From NCBI RefSeq assembly GCF_902859855.1, contig NZ_CADIKH010000040.1:1-64000 (forward strand): DNA of 64,000 nt. Direction: 5' to 3'. The notes beneath the pieces are model-generated. The model was not told where the DNA came from. It worked only from the letters and a program-made list of their open reading frames with translations, and searched no databases. Positions 7,914 through 17,110 of this stretch are shown here, in pieces; the stretch's first letter is position 1; the number at the start of each line of letters is the position of its first letter. Both the position numbers and the translations under genes were made by a program. The stretch is from Paraburkholderia humisilvae (GTDB lineage: Bacteria > Pseudomonadota > Gammaproteobacteria > Burkholderiales > Burkholderiaceae).

Positions 7914-9995
7914 TCACTCCTTGCCGTTGGATTTCACTCGCTCGATCTGTTTCTTCGCTTCATCGTAGACGCGCTCCGGCGTAAAGCCGAATTTCGTTTT
8001 CAGCGCCTTCAACGGTGCGGACGCGCCGAACGTATGCATCACGATTTGCGAGCCGAGGCGGCCGACGTAGCGGTCCCATCCAAGCGTCGCGGCCTGTTCG
8101 ACGGCGACGCGTGCATGCACATCAGGTGGCAGCACGGAGTCCTTGTACGCCTGGTCCTGATTTTCGAAGATGTCCCAGGATGGCATCGACACGACGCGCG
8201 CCGCAATGCCTTCGGCCTTCAGCTTCTCGTACGCCTCGACGCATAGCGACACCTCGCTGCCAGTCGCAAGCAGCAACACCTGCGGCTTCTTGCCGCCTTC
8301 CGTATCGGCCAGCACGTACGCACCACGCCGCACGCCTGCGGCCGGCGCATATTTCTTGCGGTCAAAGGTCGGCAGCGGCTGGCGCGTCAACACGATGCAG
8401 GCCGGATTGTGCGGCCGCGATAGCGCGACCCGCCATGCTTCGCCCACTTCGTTCGCATCGGCCGGACGCAGCGTCGTCAGCCCCGGTACGCCGCGCAGCG
8501 ACGCGAGTTGCTCGATCGGCTGGTGGGTCGGTCCGTCCTCGCCGAGCCCGATCGAATCGTGCGTGAACACGTAGATGACCGGCACTTCCATGATCGCCGA
8601 CAGGCGAATCGGCGGCTTCATATAGTCGCTGAAAATCAGGAACGTCGACCCATAGGGTCGCAGGCCCGATACCGCGAGCCCATTCGCGACCGCGCCCATC
8701 CCGTGCTCGCGTATGCCGAAGTGCAGGTTGCGGCCGGCGTAGCTGTCGTGTTCGAAACTGCCTGCTCCTTCGAACTTGAGATTTGTTTTAGTCGACGGTG
8801 AAAGATCGGCCGCACCGCCAATCAGCCAGGGAACGCGCTGTGCGATTGCGTTCAACACTTTGCCCGACGATTCGCGCGTTGCAATACCCTTTGGATCAGC
8901 CTCGAACGTCGGAATATCCGCATCCCAGTTATCGGGCAACTTCGATTCAAGCATCAGCGTCAATTCTTTCGCGAGCTCCGGGTACTGCTTGCCGTATGCG
9001 TCAAAGCGCTTCGTCCATTCGTTATGTGCGGTCTTGCCGCGTGCGCCCATGCCTTGCGCGAGATGCTGCATCACGCCATCGGGAACGAGGAATTGCGCAT
9101 CTTCCGGCCAGCCGTATGCGCGCTTGGCGAGTTTGATTTCCTCCACGCCGAGCGGCTCGCCGTGCGCATCCGACGTGTCCTGCTTATGCGGTGCGCCCCA
9201 GCCGATAATGCTCCTGACCACGATCAGCGTCGGTCGGTCCGTGGTCGACTTGGCCCGTTCGAACGCGGCCTCCAATGCCGCGCCGTCGTTCGCGTCATCG
9301 ACGTGCATCGTGTTCCAGTTGTAGCCGCGAAAGCGCGCTTCGACTTCGTCGCTATAGGCGAGATCCGTGTGGCCTTCAATCGTCACGCGGTTGCTGTCGT
9401 AGATCCACGTCAGGTTCGACAGCTTCAGATGCCCCGCGAGCGACGCGGCTTCATGCGAGATGCCCTCCATCATGTCGCCGTCGCCGCACAGCGCGTAGAC
9501 GCGGTAATCGAATAGCTGCGCATCGGGCTTGTTGAAGTGCGCCTCCTTCCACCGCGCCGCCATCGCCATGCCAACGCTATTGCCGACCCCCTGGCCGAGC
9601 GGGCCCGTGGTCGTCTCAACGCCGGTGGTCATACCGTACTCGGGGTGGCCCGGCGTTTTGCTATCGAGCTGGCGAAACTGCCTGATGTCGTCGAGCGACA
9701 CCGCGGGCTTGCCGGTTGGCTTGCCATGCGCATCAAGCTCTTTCACGTCATACAGGTGTAACAGTGAATAAAGCAGCATCGACGCGTGCCCGACCGATAG
9801 CACGAAGCGGTCGCGGTTCGGCCAGTCGGGTGCGCCAGGGTCGTAGCGGAGATGGTTCTGCCACAGATGAAAGACGACCGGGGCAAGCGCCATCGGTGTG
9901 CCCGGGTGACCGGAGTTGGCTTTCTGGACGGCGTCCATCGATAGCGTGCGGATGGTATTGATCGCGAGGCGGTCCAGATCGGATGCGGAGGACAT
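7914..9995 (-). CDS. tkt: Transketolase
   Basis: Thiamine-diphosphate enzyme that transfers two-carbon units between ketose and aldose phosphates. The 693-residue product matches the family length. Typical blocks are NSGHPGTPMALAP near the N terminus, CGDGDMMEGISHEA (the TPP/Mg site), HKQDTSDAHGEPLG and, in the pyrimidine domain, FTHDSIGLGEDGPTHQPIEQ. The ATG at 9995 has AAGGAG eight bases upstream and starts at the conserved SSASDLDRLAINTIR region. The 34 additional upstream codons are unlikely to be translated. First gene of a tkt-gnd pair. Confidence 0.96.
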   Translation of the reverse strand: MSSASDLDRLAINTIRTLSMDAVQKANSGHPGTPMALAPVVFHLWQNHLRYDPGAPDWPNRDRFVLSVGHASMLLYSLLHLYDVKELDAHGKPTGKPAVSLDDIRQFRQLDSKTPGHPEYGMTTGVETTTGPLGQGVGNSVGMAMAARWKEAHFNKPDAQLFDYRVYALCGDGDMMEGISHEAASLAGHLKLSNLTWIYDSNRVTIEGHTDLAYSDEVEARFRGYNWNTMHVDDANDGAALEAAFERAKSTTDRPTLIVVRSIIGWGAPHKQDTSDAHGEPLGVEEIKLAKRAYGWPEDAQFLVPDGVMQHLAQGMGARGKTAHNEWTKRFDAYGKQYPELAKELTLMLESKLPDNWDADIPTFEADPKGIATRESSGKVLNAIAQRVPWLIGGAADLSPSTKTNLKFEGAGSFEHDSYAGRNLHFGIREHGMGAVANGLAVSGLRPYGSTFLIFSDYMKPPIRLSAIMEVPVIYVFTHDSIGLGEDGPTHQPIEQLASLRGVPGLTTLRPADANEVGEAWRVALSRPHNPACIVLTRQPLPTFDRKKYAPAAGVRRGAYVLADTEGGKKPQVLLLATGSEVSLCVEAYEKLKAEGIAARVVSMPSWDIFENQDQAYKDSVLPPDVHARVAVEQAATLGWDRYVGRLGSQIVMHTFGASAPLKALKTKFGFTPERVYDEAKKQIERVKSNGKE

Positions 9996-10275
9996 AAGCG
10001 ACGACTCCTTCTGAAGAGTGGAGTGCAATGCGGCACACCAGATGCCGCGGCGGGCAACCAGGTCGATTGAGCAAGTGTAGTGCCTTCGTGGCGGCACTGC
10101 AGTTCTCGTACGCTGCGGCAGTCTCCATGGTCTGTTTCACGAGACTGTCCGGGTTCATTTGGCGCGTGGTATTCGCACATGCTGCTAACATTAGCCGCTT
10201 GAATCTCGCATGGACGTCCGCATTAGCCTGTGCTGAAGGCTGAATGCGGACGGGAAAATAGGGACATCAACGGAA

Positions 10276-10617
10276 ATGGAACGCGAATTCACCGAATCAA
10301 CGCGTGCGCGAGCGGAACTACTATGCTTTCTCGTCGCGATTGCGGCGGCATCGTATGCGCTCACGCAGGAATGGCGCGTCGATCATGTCGTGCAGTGCTG
10401 CCGGCAGTGGCTCGTCAGGAATGAAACGAAATTGCACTGGCTCGAGCGCGTGCGCACAGGACAGCTCGCGTTGAAAATTGCCCAGCACGATCTGGAGAGC
10501 GCGGGGATCGCCGTGCGTCTGTCGAGTGTGTCCGCGCTCTTCACGGCCGATATGGAACTCAACGAAGCGAGCACGATGGTGCAAAGAATGATGACGCTGT
10601 GTCACGACGCGCTGTGA
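10276..10617 (+). CDS. Hypothetical protein
   Basis: A 113-residue ORF with one moderately hydrophobic stretch (LLCFLVAIAAASYAL, residues 16-30) followed by a charged helical region rich in Glu, Arg and Val. No family is recognised. The ribosome site is weak. It is divergent from transketolase and just upstream of a lipoprotein gene in the same direction. It could be a small membrane-anchored protein. The antisense frames look less protein-like, so this strand is preferred. Confidence 0.4.
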   Translation: MEREFTESTRARAELLCFLVAIAAASYALTQEWRVDHVVQCCRQWLVRNETKLHWLERVRTGQLALKIAQHDLESAGIAVRLSSVSALFTADMELNEASTMVQRMMTLCHDAL

Positions 10618-10694
10618 ATCACGTAGTCACAATTACATAATCAGGTCTGGTTTCAGATCGGCTGGAAAGCTGACAAAAACCTTCGGGGTAGGCC

Positions 10695-11216
10695 ATGTAT
10701 AAGATTGCACTGCTTGCTGTAACGGTATCCGCTCTGCTGAGCGGCTGCGACCGCCGTGTTGAAGATATCAAGGACTGTATCGCGGGGAAAACACAAACCA
10801 TGGATGTCGATCAAGCCGTGTCCGTCGTCAAGGCGGCAGGCTTCGAAGTCACGCGGCCGGATAGCATCGCGACGCCTGCGCCGTCGACACCGGCGTCCTC
10901 CTCGTCGCCCTCTGTGACGTCCGCCCATCCGCCGTTTTCACTGCTGTGCAACACGACCGTGCAAGGACAGCGCGTTTCGCAAAGTCTGACGGTCGACCTC
11001 GACGCGGATACGGTCAACGGCGCGCGAGCCGAAGTCTCGGACAATGAAATCAAATGGACGACGCAGTCACGCGACCGCACCGGCGCGGCTTTCGCCGGAC
11101 AGGTCCACACCCTTAACCGACTGAACGGCGATTACCGTTTCTACGACGAAGGCGCGATGTATGCGGCGCCCGTGCCGACCTATCAATGTACGCTCGCCGC
11201 GAAGCGCCTGTTCTGA
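10695..11216 (+). CDS. Predicted lipoprotein of unknown function
   Basis: A 173-residue protein with a type II signal peptide ending in lipobox LLSGC (Cys18). A Ser/Pro/Ala-rich linker (residues 61-76) precedes a C-terminal domain with cysteines in LLCNTTV and YQCTL that could form a disulfide. The domain is not recognised. It is convergent with the histidine kinase gene, whose stop lies 9 bases away. It is probably membrane-anchored on the periplasmic side. Confidence 0.7.
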   Translation: MYKIALLAVTVSALLSGCDRRVEDIKDCIAGKTQTMDVDQAVSVVKAAGFEVTRPDSIATPAPSTPASSSSPSVTSAHPPFSLLCNTTVQGQRVSQSLTVDLDADTVNGARAEVSDNEIKWTTQSRDRTGAAFAGQVHTLNRLNGDYRFYDEGAMYAAPVPTYQCTLAAKRLF

Positions 11217-11225
11217 CCTGGCGCG

Positions 11226-12701
11226 TTACCGGTCCGGCGACGCCATCGCGGTATTCAGGGTGAACACGAACGTGCCGCCCCTGCCCGCCCGATCGGCCAG
11301 CGAAATCGCACTGCCGTGCAAGTGAAGGATCTGTTGCACGATCAACAGACCGAGCCCGCCGACACGCTGCGCGCCGCCTACGTTGACCGGGCGCAGGAAA
11401 AGACTGTCGCGCAGTTCGGGCGGAATGCCCGGCCCCGTATCGCTGAACGTGACCGTCACCTTGTTGCTGCGGAACGCCAGTTCGACTTCGATCATGCCGC
11501 CTTCGGGCGTATGGCGAATCGCATTGTCGAGAAGATTCGTCAGCACCCGCTCAATCATGCCCAGGTCCGCATGAACGTCCGGCAGACGGGGGGGAATGTC
11601 CGCACGCAAACTGATCCGGCGCGCTTGCGCGGCGAGCTCGAATTTCTCGAATACGTCCTGCAACAGGTCCGCAAGCGAAAAGGCTTCCGGCGACAGTTGC
11701 GTTTGGCCATGCTCCAGCCGCGCGAGCTCGAACAGCGATTGCGCAAGCCGTCCGACTTTCGCGCTTTGTCCGAGCGCGATGCTCAGATAGCGGCGGCGTT
11801 CCGGCTCACGCAGCATGTCGAATTTCAGCGACAGCGCTTCGAGGTAACCGTGCAATGACGTGAGCGGCGTGCGCAGGTCATGCGAAATATTCGCGATCAG
11901 TTCGCGACGTTCCTGGTCGCGGTAAGTTAGCTCGCGCCATTGCTGAGCAATCCGGTTCGACATCTGCACGAACGCGCGCTCAAGTATCGCGATTTCATCG
12001 CGCGCATGGCTGGGTGGCAGTGACGACAATTTCGCCCTGGCGCCGATCTCGTCGCCCGCGTCGAAATCGCGCACCGCCTCGGTCAGGCGGCCGAGCGGAC
12101 GCGTAATCAGGCGAAACGCGATCAATCCTGCAATCAGGCTGCACAGCGCGACGAACGTCATCGACCAGAGCGTCGTACGCAGTACCGAGTTTCCGCCGAT
12201 GCGCGCCGCCCACTGGTCATGCGCTTCGCCGAGCAATACCACGTAGACATAGCCGGCTGTCGTGCCGTTCGCACCGGGCAGCGCCGCTGCGCTGAATACT
12301 TTACGACCAGCGTCGCTGCGCGGGTCGTCGCCGAGAATCGGCAGCGTGTCGCCGGTAAGGAAGCGGCGTATCGGCCGAACATCGACATGATTGCGCTTCA
12401 CATGACCGGGTGGCGCATCGTCGCCCTTGACCTGGCCGTTGGCATCGAGCAGATAAACCTCGACGCTCGGGTTCACCGCCATCAACTGGCTAAACAGCGC
12501 ACGCAGCATATCGGCGCGCGGCCCGTGCGCATCGATCAGCGGACCATTCTGTGCGATATGGGACGCGAGGTCGCGCGACACGCTCTGGATCACTTCCTGG
12601 TCGTGAAGATCGCTCGCGCGAATCTGCAACCAGGCCGATACGGCGCAGCTCGCGAGCAGCAGTGCGGAAAACACTAATGAAAGGCGCTGAGACAGGTTCA
12701 C
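11226..12701 (-). CDS. Sensor histidine kinase (OmpR-partner type)
   Basis: This 491-residue inner-membrane kinase begins with one transmembrane helix (residues ~8-28), then a ~140-residue periplasmic sensor and a second helix (~175-198). A HAMP domain (FRLITRPLGRLTEAVRDF) follows. HisKA carries the phospho-acceptor in NISHDLRTPLTSLHGY, and HATPase has N box LTNLLDNAIRHTP, G1 DTGPGIP and G2 VGGLGLLIV. The start is GTG at 12701, preceded by AGAGGA. It lies 22 bases after the response-regulator stop and forms an operon with it. The signal is unknown. The product should phosphorylate the adjacent regulator. Confidence 0.92.
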   Translation of the reverse strand: MNLSQRLSLVFSALLLASCAVSAWLQIRASDLHDQEVIQSVSRDLASHIAQNGPLIDAHGPRADMLRALFSQLMAVNPSVEVYLLDANGQVKGDDAPPGHVKRNHVDVRPIRRFLTGDTLPILGDDPRSDAGRKVFSAAALPGANGTTAGYVYVVLLGEAHDQWAARIGGNSVLRTTLWSMTFVALCSLIAGLIAFRLITRPLGRLTEAVRDFDAGDEIGARAKLSSLPPSHARDEIAILERAFVQMSNRIAQQWRELTYRDQERRELIANISHDLRTPLTSLHGYLEALSLKFDMLREPERRRYLSIALGQSAKVGRLAQSLFELARLEHGQTQLSPEAFSLADLLQDVFEKFELAAQARRISLRADIPPRLPDVHADLGMIERVLTNLLDNAIRHTPEGGMIEVELAFRSNKVTVTFSDTGPGIPPELRDSLFLRPVNVGGAQRVGGLGLLIVQQILHLHGSAISLADRAGRGGTFVFTLNTAMASPDR

Positions 12702-12723
12702 GTATTTATCCTCTCGTCCCGGA

Positions 12724-13461
12724 TCAGCCGGCCGGACCGCTTCGCGCCGCCGTCACGGGGTGCGCGTCGAACCGGTAGCCGCGTCCCCACACAGTGACGA
12801 TGCGCACCGGCTCGGTCGGGTCCGCCTCGATCTTCGCGCGTAATCTGTTGATATGCGTGTTGACCGTGTGCTCGTAACCTTCATGCCGGTATCCCCACAC
12901 CGTGTTCAACAGATCCATCCGTGAGAACACTTTTCCCGGATGGCTCGCGAAGTGATAGAGCAAGTCGAACTCCCTCGGGGTCAGCTCCACGCGCCGGCCG
13001 TCGATGCTGACGTCGCGAGTCAACGGATCGATCGACAGTCCGAACGAAGTCAGAATGCCCGCCTGCGTGCGCCAATCCTTCGCCATCGCGTCGACCCGCC
13101 GCAGCAGCGCTTTCAGACGGGCAATCAGCTCGAGGACCGAAAAGGGCTTTGAAAGGTAATCGTCAGCGCCGAGCTCGAGTCCGATGATCCGATGCACCTC
13201 GCTCGAACGGGCGCTGATGATGATGATCGGCGTATAGCTCGTCATGGCCCGTGCGCGCTTGCAGATCTCGAGGCCATCGACGCCCGGCAGCATCAGATCG
13301 AGCACCAGCGCGTCCCAGCCCCCCTGCGACAGCAGGCGCAACCCATCGTCGCCGTTCGCGCAGTGCACGACTTCGTACTGCTCGTCACGCAGATGCAGAC
13401 CGAGCACGTTGGCAATATCGACGTCGTCTTCGACGATCAGAACGCGCTTCGGCTGAACCAT
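12724..13461 (-). CDS. OmpR/PhoB-family response regulator
   Basis: A 245-residue DNA-binding regulator. The receiver domain has the acidic pair (IVEDD), the phospho-acceptor aspartate in VLDLMLPGVDG, a Ser/Thr site in IIIISARS and the lysine in DYLSKPFS. The C-terminal winged helix includes TPREFDLLYHFASHPGKVFS, EHTVNTHINRLRAKIE and VWGRGYRF. It is the first gene of the operon with the downstream kinase, with AAGGT before the ATG. The target genes are not indicated. The divergent neighbour is the exported MsrB. Confidence 0.94.
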   Translation of the reverse strand: MVQPKRVLIVEDDVDIANVLGLHLRDEQYEVVHCANGDDGLRLLSQGGWDALVLDLMLPGVDGLEICKRARAMTSYTPIIIISARSSEVHRIIGLELGADDYLSKPFSVLELIARLKALLRRVDAMAKDWRTQAGILTSFGLSIDPLTRDVSIDGRRVELTPREFDLLYHFASHPGKVFSRMDLLNTVWGYRHEGYEHTVNTHINRLRAKIEADPTEPVRIVTVWGRGYRFDAHPVTAARSGPAG

Positions 13462-13643
13462 GTGAACCTTGAAAAGGCAGTGTCAGTCAACACATTGTGC
13501 AGCGTTTCAGGCGAGTCAGTTGTCACGATAAATTTAACTTTCCGTGAGGACTTCGACATCGGGCACCCGTTAATCTGATTGCGTGTTCGGAACGGGGCGG
13601 CAAGCGGGAATTCGACGCCATCCTTACTGTTCGGAGACTTGAC

Positions 13644-14174
13644 ATGAAATTCCGTAGAAGGATGGTGCTGGCCGGAGCCGGCGCGCTCGCGGCGCTCGCC
13701 GCGTTGACGCAGTGGCGTGCGCTGGCCGCAAGCATTTCAGGCACGCCCGATAGCGCGGATGCCGCCGTGCCGGACGAGCACTTCGAAGTGGTACATACCG
13801 AAGCACAATGGCGTGCGCTTCTGACGCCCGCGCAATTCGCGGTGCTACGTGAAGCGGCGACCGAGCGGCCGTACTCGAGTCCACTGAATGACGAACACCG
13901 TACGGGCCTGTTCGTCTGCGCGGGTTGCAACGCGAGCCTGTTCTCATCGCACACGAAGTTCGACAGTCATACCGGCTGGCCAAGCTTCTACGCACCGCTC
14001 GATCACGCAATTGCGACGCACACGGACCATTCCTTTCATATGACGCGCACGGAGGTTCATTGCAGCCGGTGCGGCGGCCATCTGGGTCACGTGTTCGACG
14101 ACGGTCCGCAACCGACCGGCCTTCGCTATTGCATGAACGGTTTCGCAATGAAATTCATGCCTCAGGCGGGTTGA
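13644..14174 (+). CDS. msrB: Exported peptide-methionine (R)-S-oxide reductase
   Basis: Reduces the R form of methionine sulfoxide in proteins. The 176-residue protein has an N-terminal export signal (MKFRRRMVLAGAGALAALAA) whose Arg cluster resembles a Tat signal, although the canonical second half is loose. The MsrB domain shows the first zinc pair CAGC, the second pair CSRC followed by GGHLGHVFDDGP, and the catalytic cysteine in RYCMNG. A resolving cysteine is not obvious. It is divergent from the two-component operon and directly upstream of the bufferin operon. Periplasmic repair of oxidised methionines would fit metal or oxidant stress. That functional link is inference. Confidence 0.92.
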   Translation: MKFRRRMVLAGAGALAALAALTQWRALAASISGTPDSADAAVPDEHFEVVHTEAQWRALLTPAQFAVLREAATERPYSSPLNDEHRTGLFVCAGCNASLFSSHTKFDSHTGWPSFYAPLDHAIATHTDHSFHMTRTEVHCSRCGGHLGHVFDDGPQPTGLRYCMNGFAMKFMPQAG

Positions 14175-14505
14175 ATTTTCCCGCTACCGTGTGCGCATAT
14201 GAACATCATGGGTAAACGTTATGTTCATTTTTCTGAAAGTTAGCAATGGTGTCAAAAATTGCCGATTTGATTAGAGCGTAATTACCGGTTACATGTACTG
14301 CCAGTCATAACTGGTAGCGCATACAGCGTGGCAATGCGAACCCACATGAAAAGAGGTGCTGAACGGTTCGCATAAAGCCTCATTGGGAGCGAGCCTGATG
14401 CAGCGGACCTGCGTGCAGGACTACTGCAATCGGATTGGCTCCTGGTTAAGATCGGCGACCGTACCCACTACGGTACGCCCAGTCCAACTCAATGGAGAGA
14501 TGTCC
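14175..14505 (+). promoter_or_regulatory. Leader/promoter region of the bufferin operon
   Basis: These 331 bases hold no convincing gene. A longer GTG frame from 14356 leads into the DUF2282 gene, but it would place ~48 non-signal residues before a clear signal peptide. AT-rich tracts around 14220-14300 are candidate promoters. I did not find a confident ECF-sigma or metal-regulator site. Confidence 0.45.
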
Positions 14506-14820
14506 ATGTCTGCAAAGAAGACTGCTGTTAGTTCCGCCCTGCTCGCAAGCGCAGTGGCCACGCTGCTCGCAACGGCCGCGCAAGCTGCGCCGCTCACCAA
14601 GGCGGAAGTCAGTGCGGCAGTCGCCGCTCACAAGGAGAAGTGCTTTGGCGTTGCACTGAAAGGACAGAACGACTGCGCGGCCGGCCCCGGTACGACCTGT
14701 CAGGGCACGTCGACGATGGACTTCCAGGGTAACTCGTGGAAGTTCGTTCAGGGCGGCACATGCACGAACATCACGGTGCCAGGCGGCGGCCACGGCTCGC
14801 TCACGCCGATCAGCTCCTGA
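14506..14820 (+). CDS. bufA1: Bufferin precursor, DUF2282 (BufA1-type) metal-binding RiPP
   Basis: A 104-residue small secreted protein with a Sec signal (SSALLASAVATLLATAAQA). The core has four cysteines in the family pattern: EKCFGVALKGQNDC, GPGTTCQG and QGGTC. DUF2282 proteins are bufferin precursors. In Caulobacter their cysteines are modified by an MNIO enzyme to make a copper-sequestering peptide. The ATG at 14506 is chosen because GGAGA sits 7 bases upstream. The ATG at 14500 is too close to it. It is followed by the MNIO, DUF2063 and DoxX genes. The copper role comes from family knowledge. The modification itself is not visible in DNA. Confidence 0.9.
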   Translation: MSAKKTAVSSALLASAVATLLATAAQAAPLTKAEVSAAVAAHKEKCFGVALKGQNDCAAGPGTTCQGTSTMDFQGNSWKFVQGGTCTNITVPGGGHGSLTPISS

Positions 14821-14844
14821 TCAGACGTGTCAGGAACGGGGACT

Positions 14845-15777
14845 ATGATGCGCGATTTCACCGGTTTCAGTGTGGCTTTCACCGCGACAAGCGCTGGCAT
14901 GCGTCCCCGTCGCACGGCATCGGAAATAGCGGGATGCGTCGGCACCAGCTTCAAGCACGAGCATCTCGCCGCCATTCTGGCCGACGGCGTCAAGGATGGC
15001 TTTTTCGAAGTCCATGCGGAGAATTACATGGGCGCCGGTGGGCCGCCGCATCGCGCACTGGCGGCGATCCGCGAGTCGTATCCGTTGTCGATTCACGGCG
15101 TCTGTATGTCGATTGGCGGCACTGAGCCTTTGAACCGCCCCCACCTCGCGCGCTTTCGCGAGCTCGTCGCCCGCTATGAGCCGGCGCTCGTGTCCGAGCA
15201 TCTTGCATGGTCCACGCACAGCGGAGCCTTCTTTAACGACCTGCTTCCGTTGCCGTACACCGACGACACGCTTGCGCGCGTGTGCCGGCACATCGACGAG
15301 GTGCAACTGGCGATTGCGCGTCCCATCCTGCTTGAAAATCCGTCGACCTATGTTTCCTTCTCGTCATCGACGATGAGTGAAGCCGAATTCATCACGGCAG
15401 TCGTGCGTCGCACCGGTTGCAGACTGCTGCTCGACGTCAACAACGTGTTCGTATCGGCGACGAATCACGGCTATTCCGCTTCGGCCTACCTCGATGCATT
15501 CCCGCTTGGCAGCGTCGACGAGATCCATCTGGCGGGGTACACCGAACAACGCGACGACGAAGACGCGCCATTGTTGATCGACAGTCACGACGGCGCCGTT
15601 GCCGACCCGGTATGGGCGCTTTATGAAAACGTCATCGAACGGATCGGACCGACCGCGACGCTAGTCGAGTGGGACAGCAAGCTGCCTGGCTGGCCCGTGC
15701 TACGCGCGCAGGCACTGGCTGCAAGGGAACGCATGGAAGCGCATCGGATGCCGGTTACGGACGGACCTCGGCGATGA
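14845..15777 (+). CDS. bufB: MNIO-family (DUF692) RiPP-modifying enzyme
   Basis: Multinuclear non-haem iron oxygenase that modifies precursor cysteines using a di/tri-iron centre in a TIM barrel. The 310-residue protein carries the family blocks FFEVHAENYMG (EVHAENYM at 55-62), LVSEHLAWS, LLLDVNNVFVSATNHG (DVNN at 197-200) and EIHLAGY. ATG 14845 is preferred over GTG 14827 by position. It starts 24 bases after the DUF2282 gene, the expected substrate gene, and overlaps the next gene by ATGA. Enzyme class and substrate pairing are firmly supported by synteny. Confidence 0.93.
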   Translation: MMRDFTGFSVAFTATSAGMRPRRTASEIAGCVGTSFKHEHLAAILADGVKDGFFEVHAENYMGAGGPPHRALAAIRESYPLSIHGVCMSIGGTEPLNRPHLARFRELVARYEPALVSEHLAWSTHSGAFFNDLLPLPYTDDTLARVCRHIDEVQLAIARPILLENPSTYVSFSSSTMSEAEFITAVVRRTGCRLLLDVNNVFVSATNHGYSASAYLDAFPLGSVDEIHLAGYTEQRDDEDAPLLIDSHDGAVADPVWALYENVIERIGPTATLVEWDSKLPGWPVLRAQALAARERMEAHRMPVTDGPRR

Positions 15778-16565
15778 AACCTGACAGCTGTCGGACTACG
15801 CCTGCAACGGGCTATGCGGCGGCATTCGCGCGGGGCTTGACGGACCCTTCAGTGCAAGCGCCAGCGGACCTGTCCGCGGCGGCGGGAAAAGGCGTGGTGA
15901 AGCGCTACAACGTGTATCGCAACAATGTGACGGTGGGCCTGATCGACGCGCTGGCCGCGATCTATCCGGCTGTGCTGCGCATAACCGGCAGTGATTTTTT
16001 CAGGGCAATGGCCCGCTTCCATATCCGGGCGACGCCGCCGGTGTCGCCGTTGCTATTCGAATACGGCCGCGACTTTCCGGACTTTATCGAGTCGTACGAG
16101 TACGCGCGGCCCATGCCCTGGCTGGCCGATACCGCACGCATCGAACGCGCGTGGCTGGACGCGTATCACGCGGCCGATCTGCCGGTCTTGCCCGCACGAA
16201 TATTTGCAGGCATCGCGCCGGCACAACTGGCAGCGTTGCGCTTCACGCCGCATCCGGCGACACGCATTGTCCGGTCTGCGTATTCGGCCGTCGCGATCTT
16301 TGCGATGAACCGGCGTGACGGCCCGGTCGAACCGCTTCGTTCGAGCGACCGCGAAGACGCGCTGGTGACCCGACCGGAGCACGACGTGATCGTGTCGCGC
16401 TTGCCGGACGGCGGCGCGGCCTTCCTGAGCGCGTTGCTCGCCGGTGCGCCATTGGGCGCCGCGGTCGCCGCGGCGTTCGACGAATCGCGTTGTTTCGATC
16501 TCCCGATCAATCTGGCGGGAATGATCGAGTCAGGCGCATTCACCGCCCTTCAACCTGGAGATTGA
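15774..16565 (+). CDS. bufC: DUF2063 partner protein of the MNIO enzyme
   Basis: A 263-residue protein. The N-terminal DUF2063 region includes KRYNVYRNNVTVGLIDALAAIYPAVLRITG and FRAMARFHI. The family was once labelled DNA-binding, but it is the standard partner of DUF692 enzymes and is thought to recruit or position the precursor. Its ATG overlaps the MNIO stop (ATGA at 15774-15777), indicating translational coupling. The C-terminal half is variable. Its role as precursor-recognition partner is inferred from the family and operon. Confidence 0.9.
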   Translation: MKPDSCRTTPATGYAAAFARGLTDPSVQAPADLSAAAGKGVVKRYNVYRNNVTVGLIDALAAIYPAVLRITGSDFFRAMARFHIRATPPVSPLLFEYGRDFPDFIESYEYARPMPWLADTARIERAWLDAYHAADLPVLPARIFAGIAPAQLAALRFTPHPATRIVRSAYSAVAIFAMNRRDGPVEPLRSSDREDALVTRPEHDVIVSRLPDGGAAFLSALLAGAPLGAAVAAAFDESRCFDLPINLAGMIESGAFTALQPGD

Positions 16566-16570
16566 GAACG

Positions 16571-17074
16571 ATGTCCGACCTGCAAAACGTTAAACCTGCA
16601 TTCGCCGCACGTGTGGCAACGACAATCGGCCAGGCGAGCGGGCTCGTTCAAAAACTGGCGACGCCGTGGCTCACGCAACTGGTATTGCGCATTGCGTTAG
16701 CCGTGCCGTTCTGGAAGTCAGGCATCCTTAAATGGCAAGGCTTCCTTCAGTTAAACGATACGGCAATCGACCTCTTCACCGACGAATTCAAATTGCATCT
16801 GCCGGGCGGCCCCTACCCGTTCCCGGCACCCGCTGTAATCGCATTTCTGTCGGCGTGCGGCGAGGTGGGTTTCCCGGTGTTGCTGGTGTTCGGCTTCGGC
16901 ACCCGCTTTGCGGCGCTCGGACTGCTGCTGATGACCTGCATCATCGAACTGACCGTACCGGAAGGTTGGCCGATTCACATCACCTGGGCGGCGATGGCGC
17001 TAGGGATCGCGGCGTGGGGGCCAGGCGCGATTTCGATTGACCATCTGCTGTCGCGCGCGACAAACCGGTTGTGA
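16571..17074 (+). CDS. DoxX-family membrane protein of the bufferin operon
   Basis: A 167-residue integral membrane protein with four hydrophobic segments. DoxX signatures include LRIALAVPFWKSGILKW near the N terminus and GFGTRFAALGLLLMTCIIEL later. The ATG at 16571 lies 5 bases after the DUF2063 stop, with GAG-rich sequence before it. DoxX-like proteins commonly close bufferin operons. A role in membrane redox chemistry or maturation is suspected but unproven. Confidence 0.88.
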   Translation: MSDLQNVKPAFAARVATTIGQASGLVQKLATPWLTQLVLRIALAVPFWKSGILKWQGFLQLNDTAIDLFTDEFKLHLPGGPYPFPAPAVIAFLSACGEVGFPVLLVFGFGTRFAALGLLLMTCIIELTVPEGWPIHITWAAMALGIAAWGPGAISIDHLLSRATNRL

Positions 17075-17110
17075 ACACGATGCGCGGACGGACCGCTCAA
17101 TCCGCGCTGA

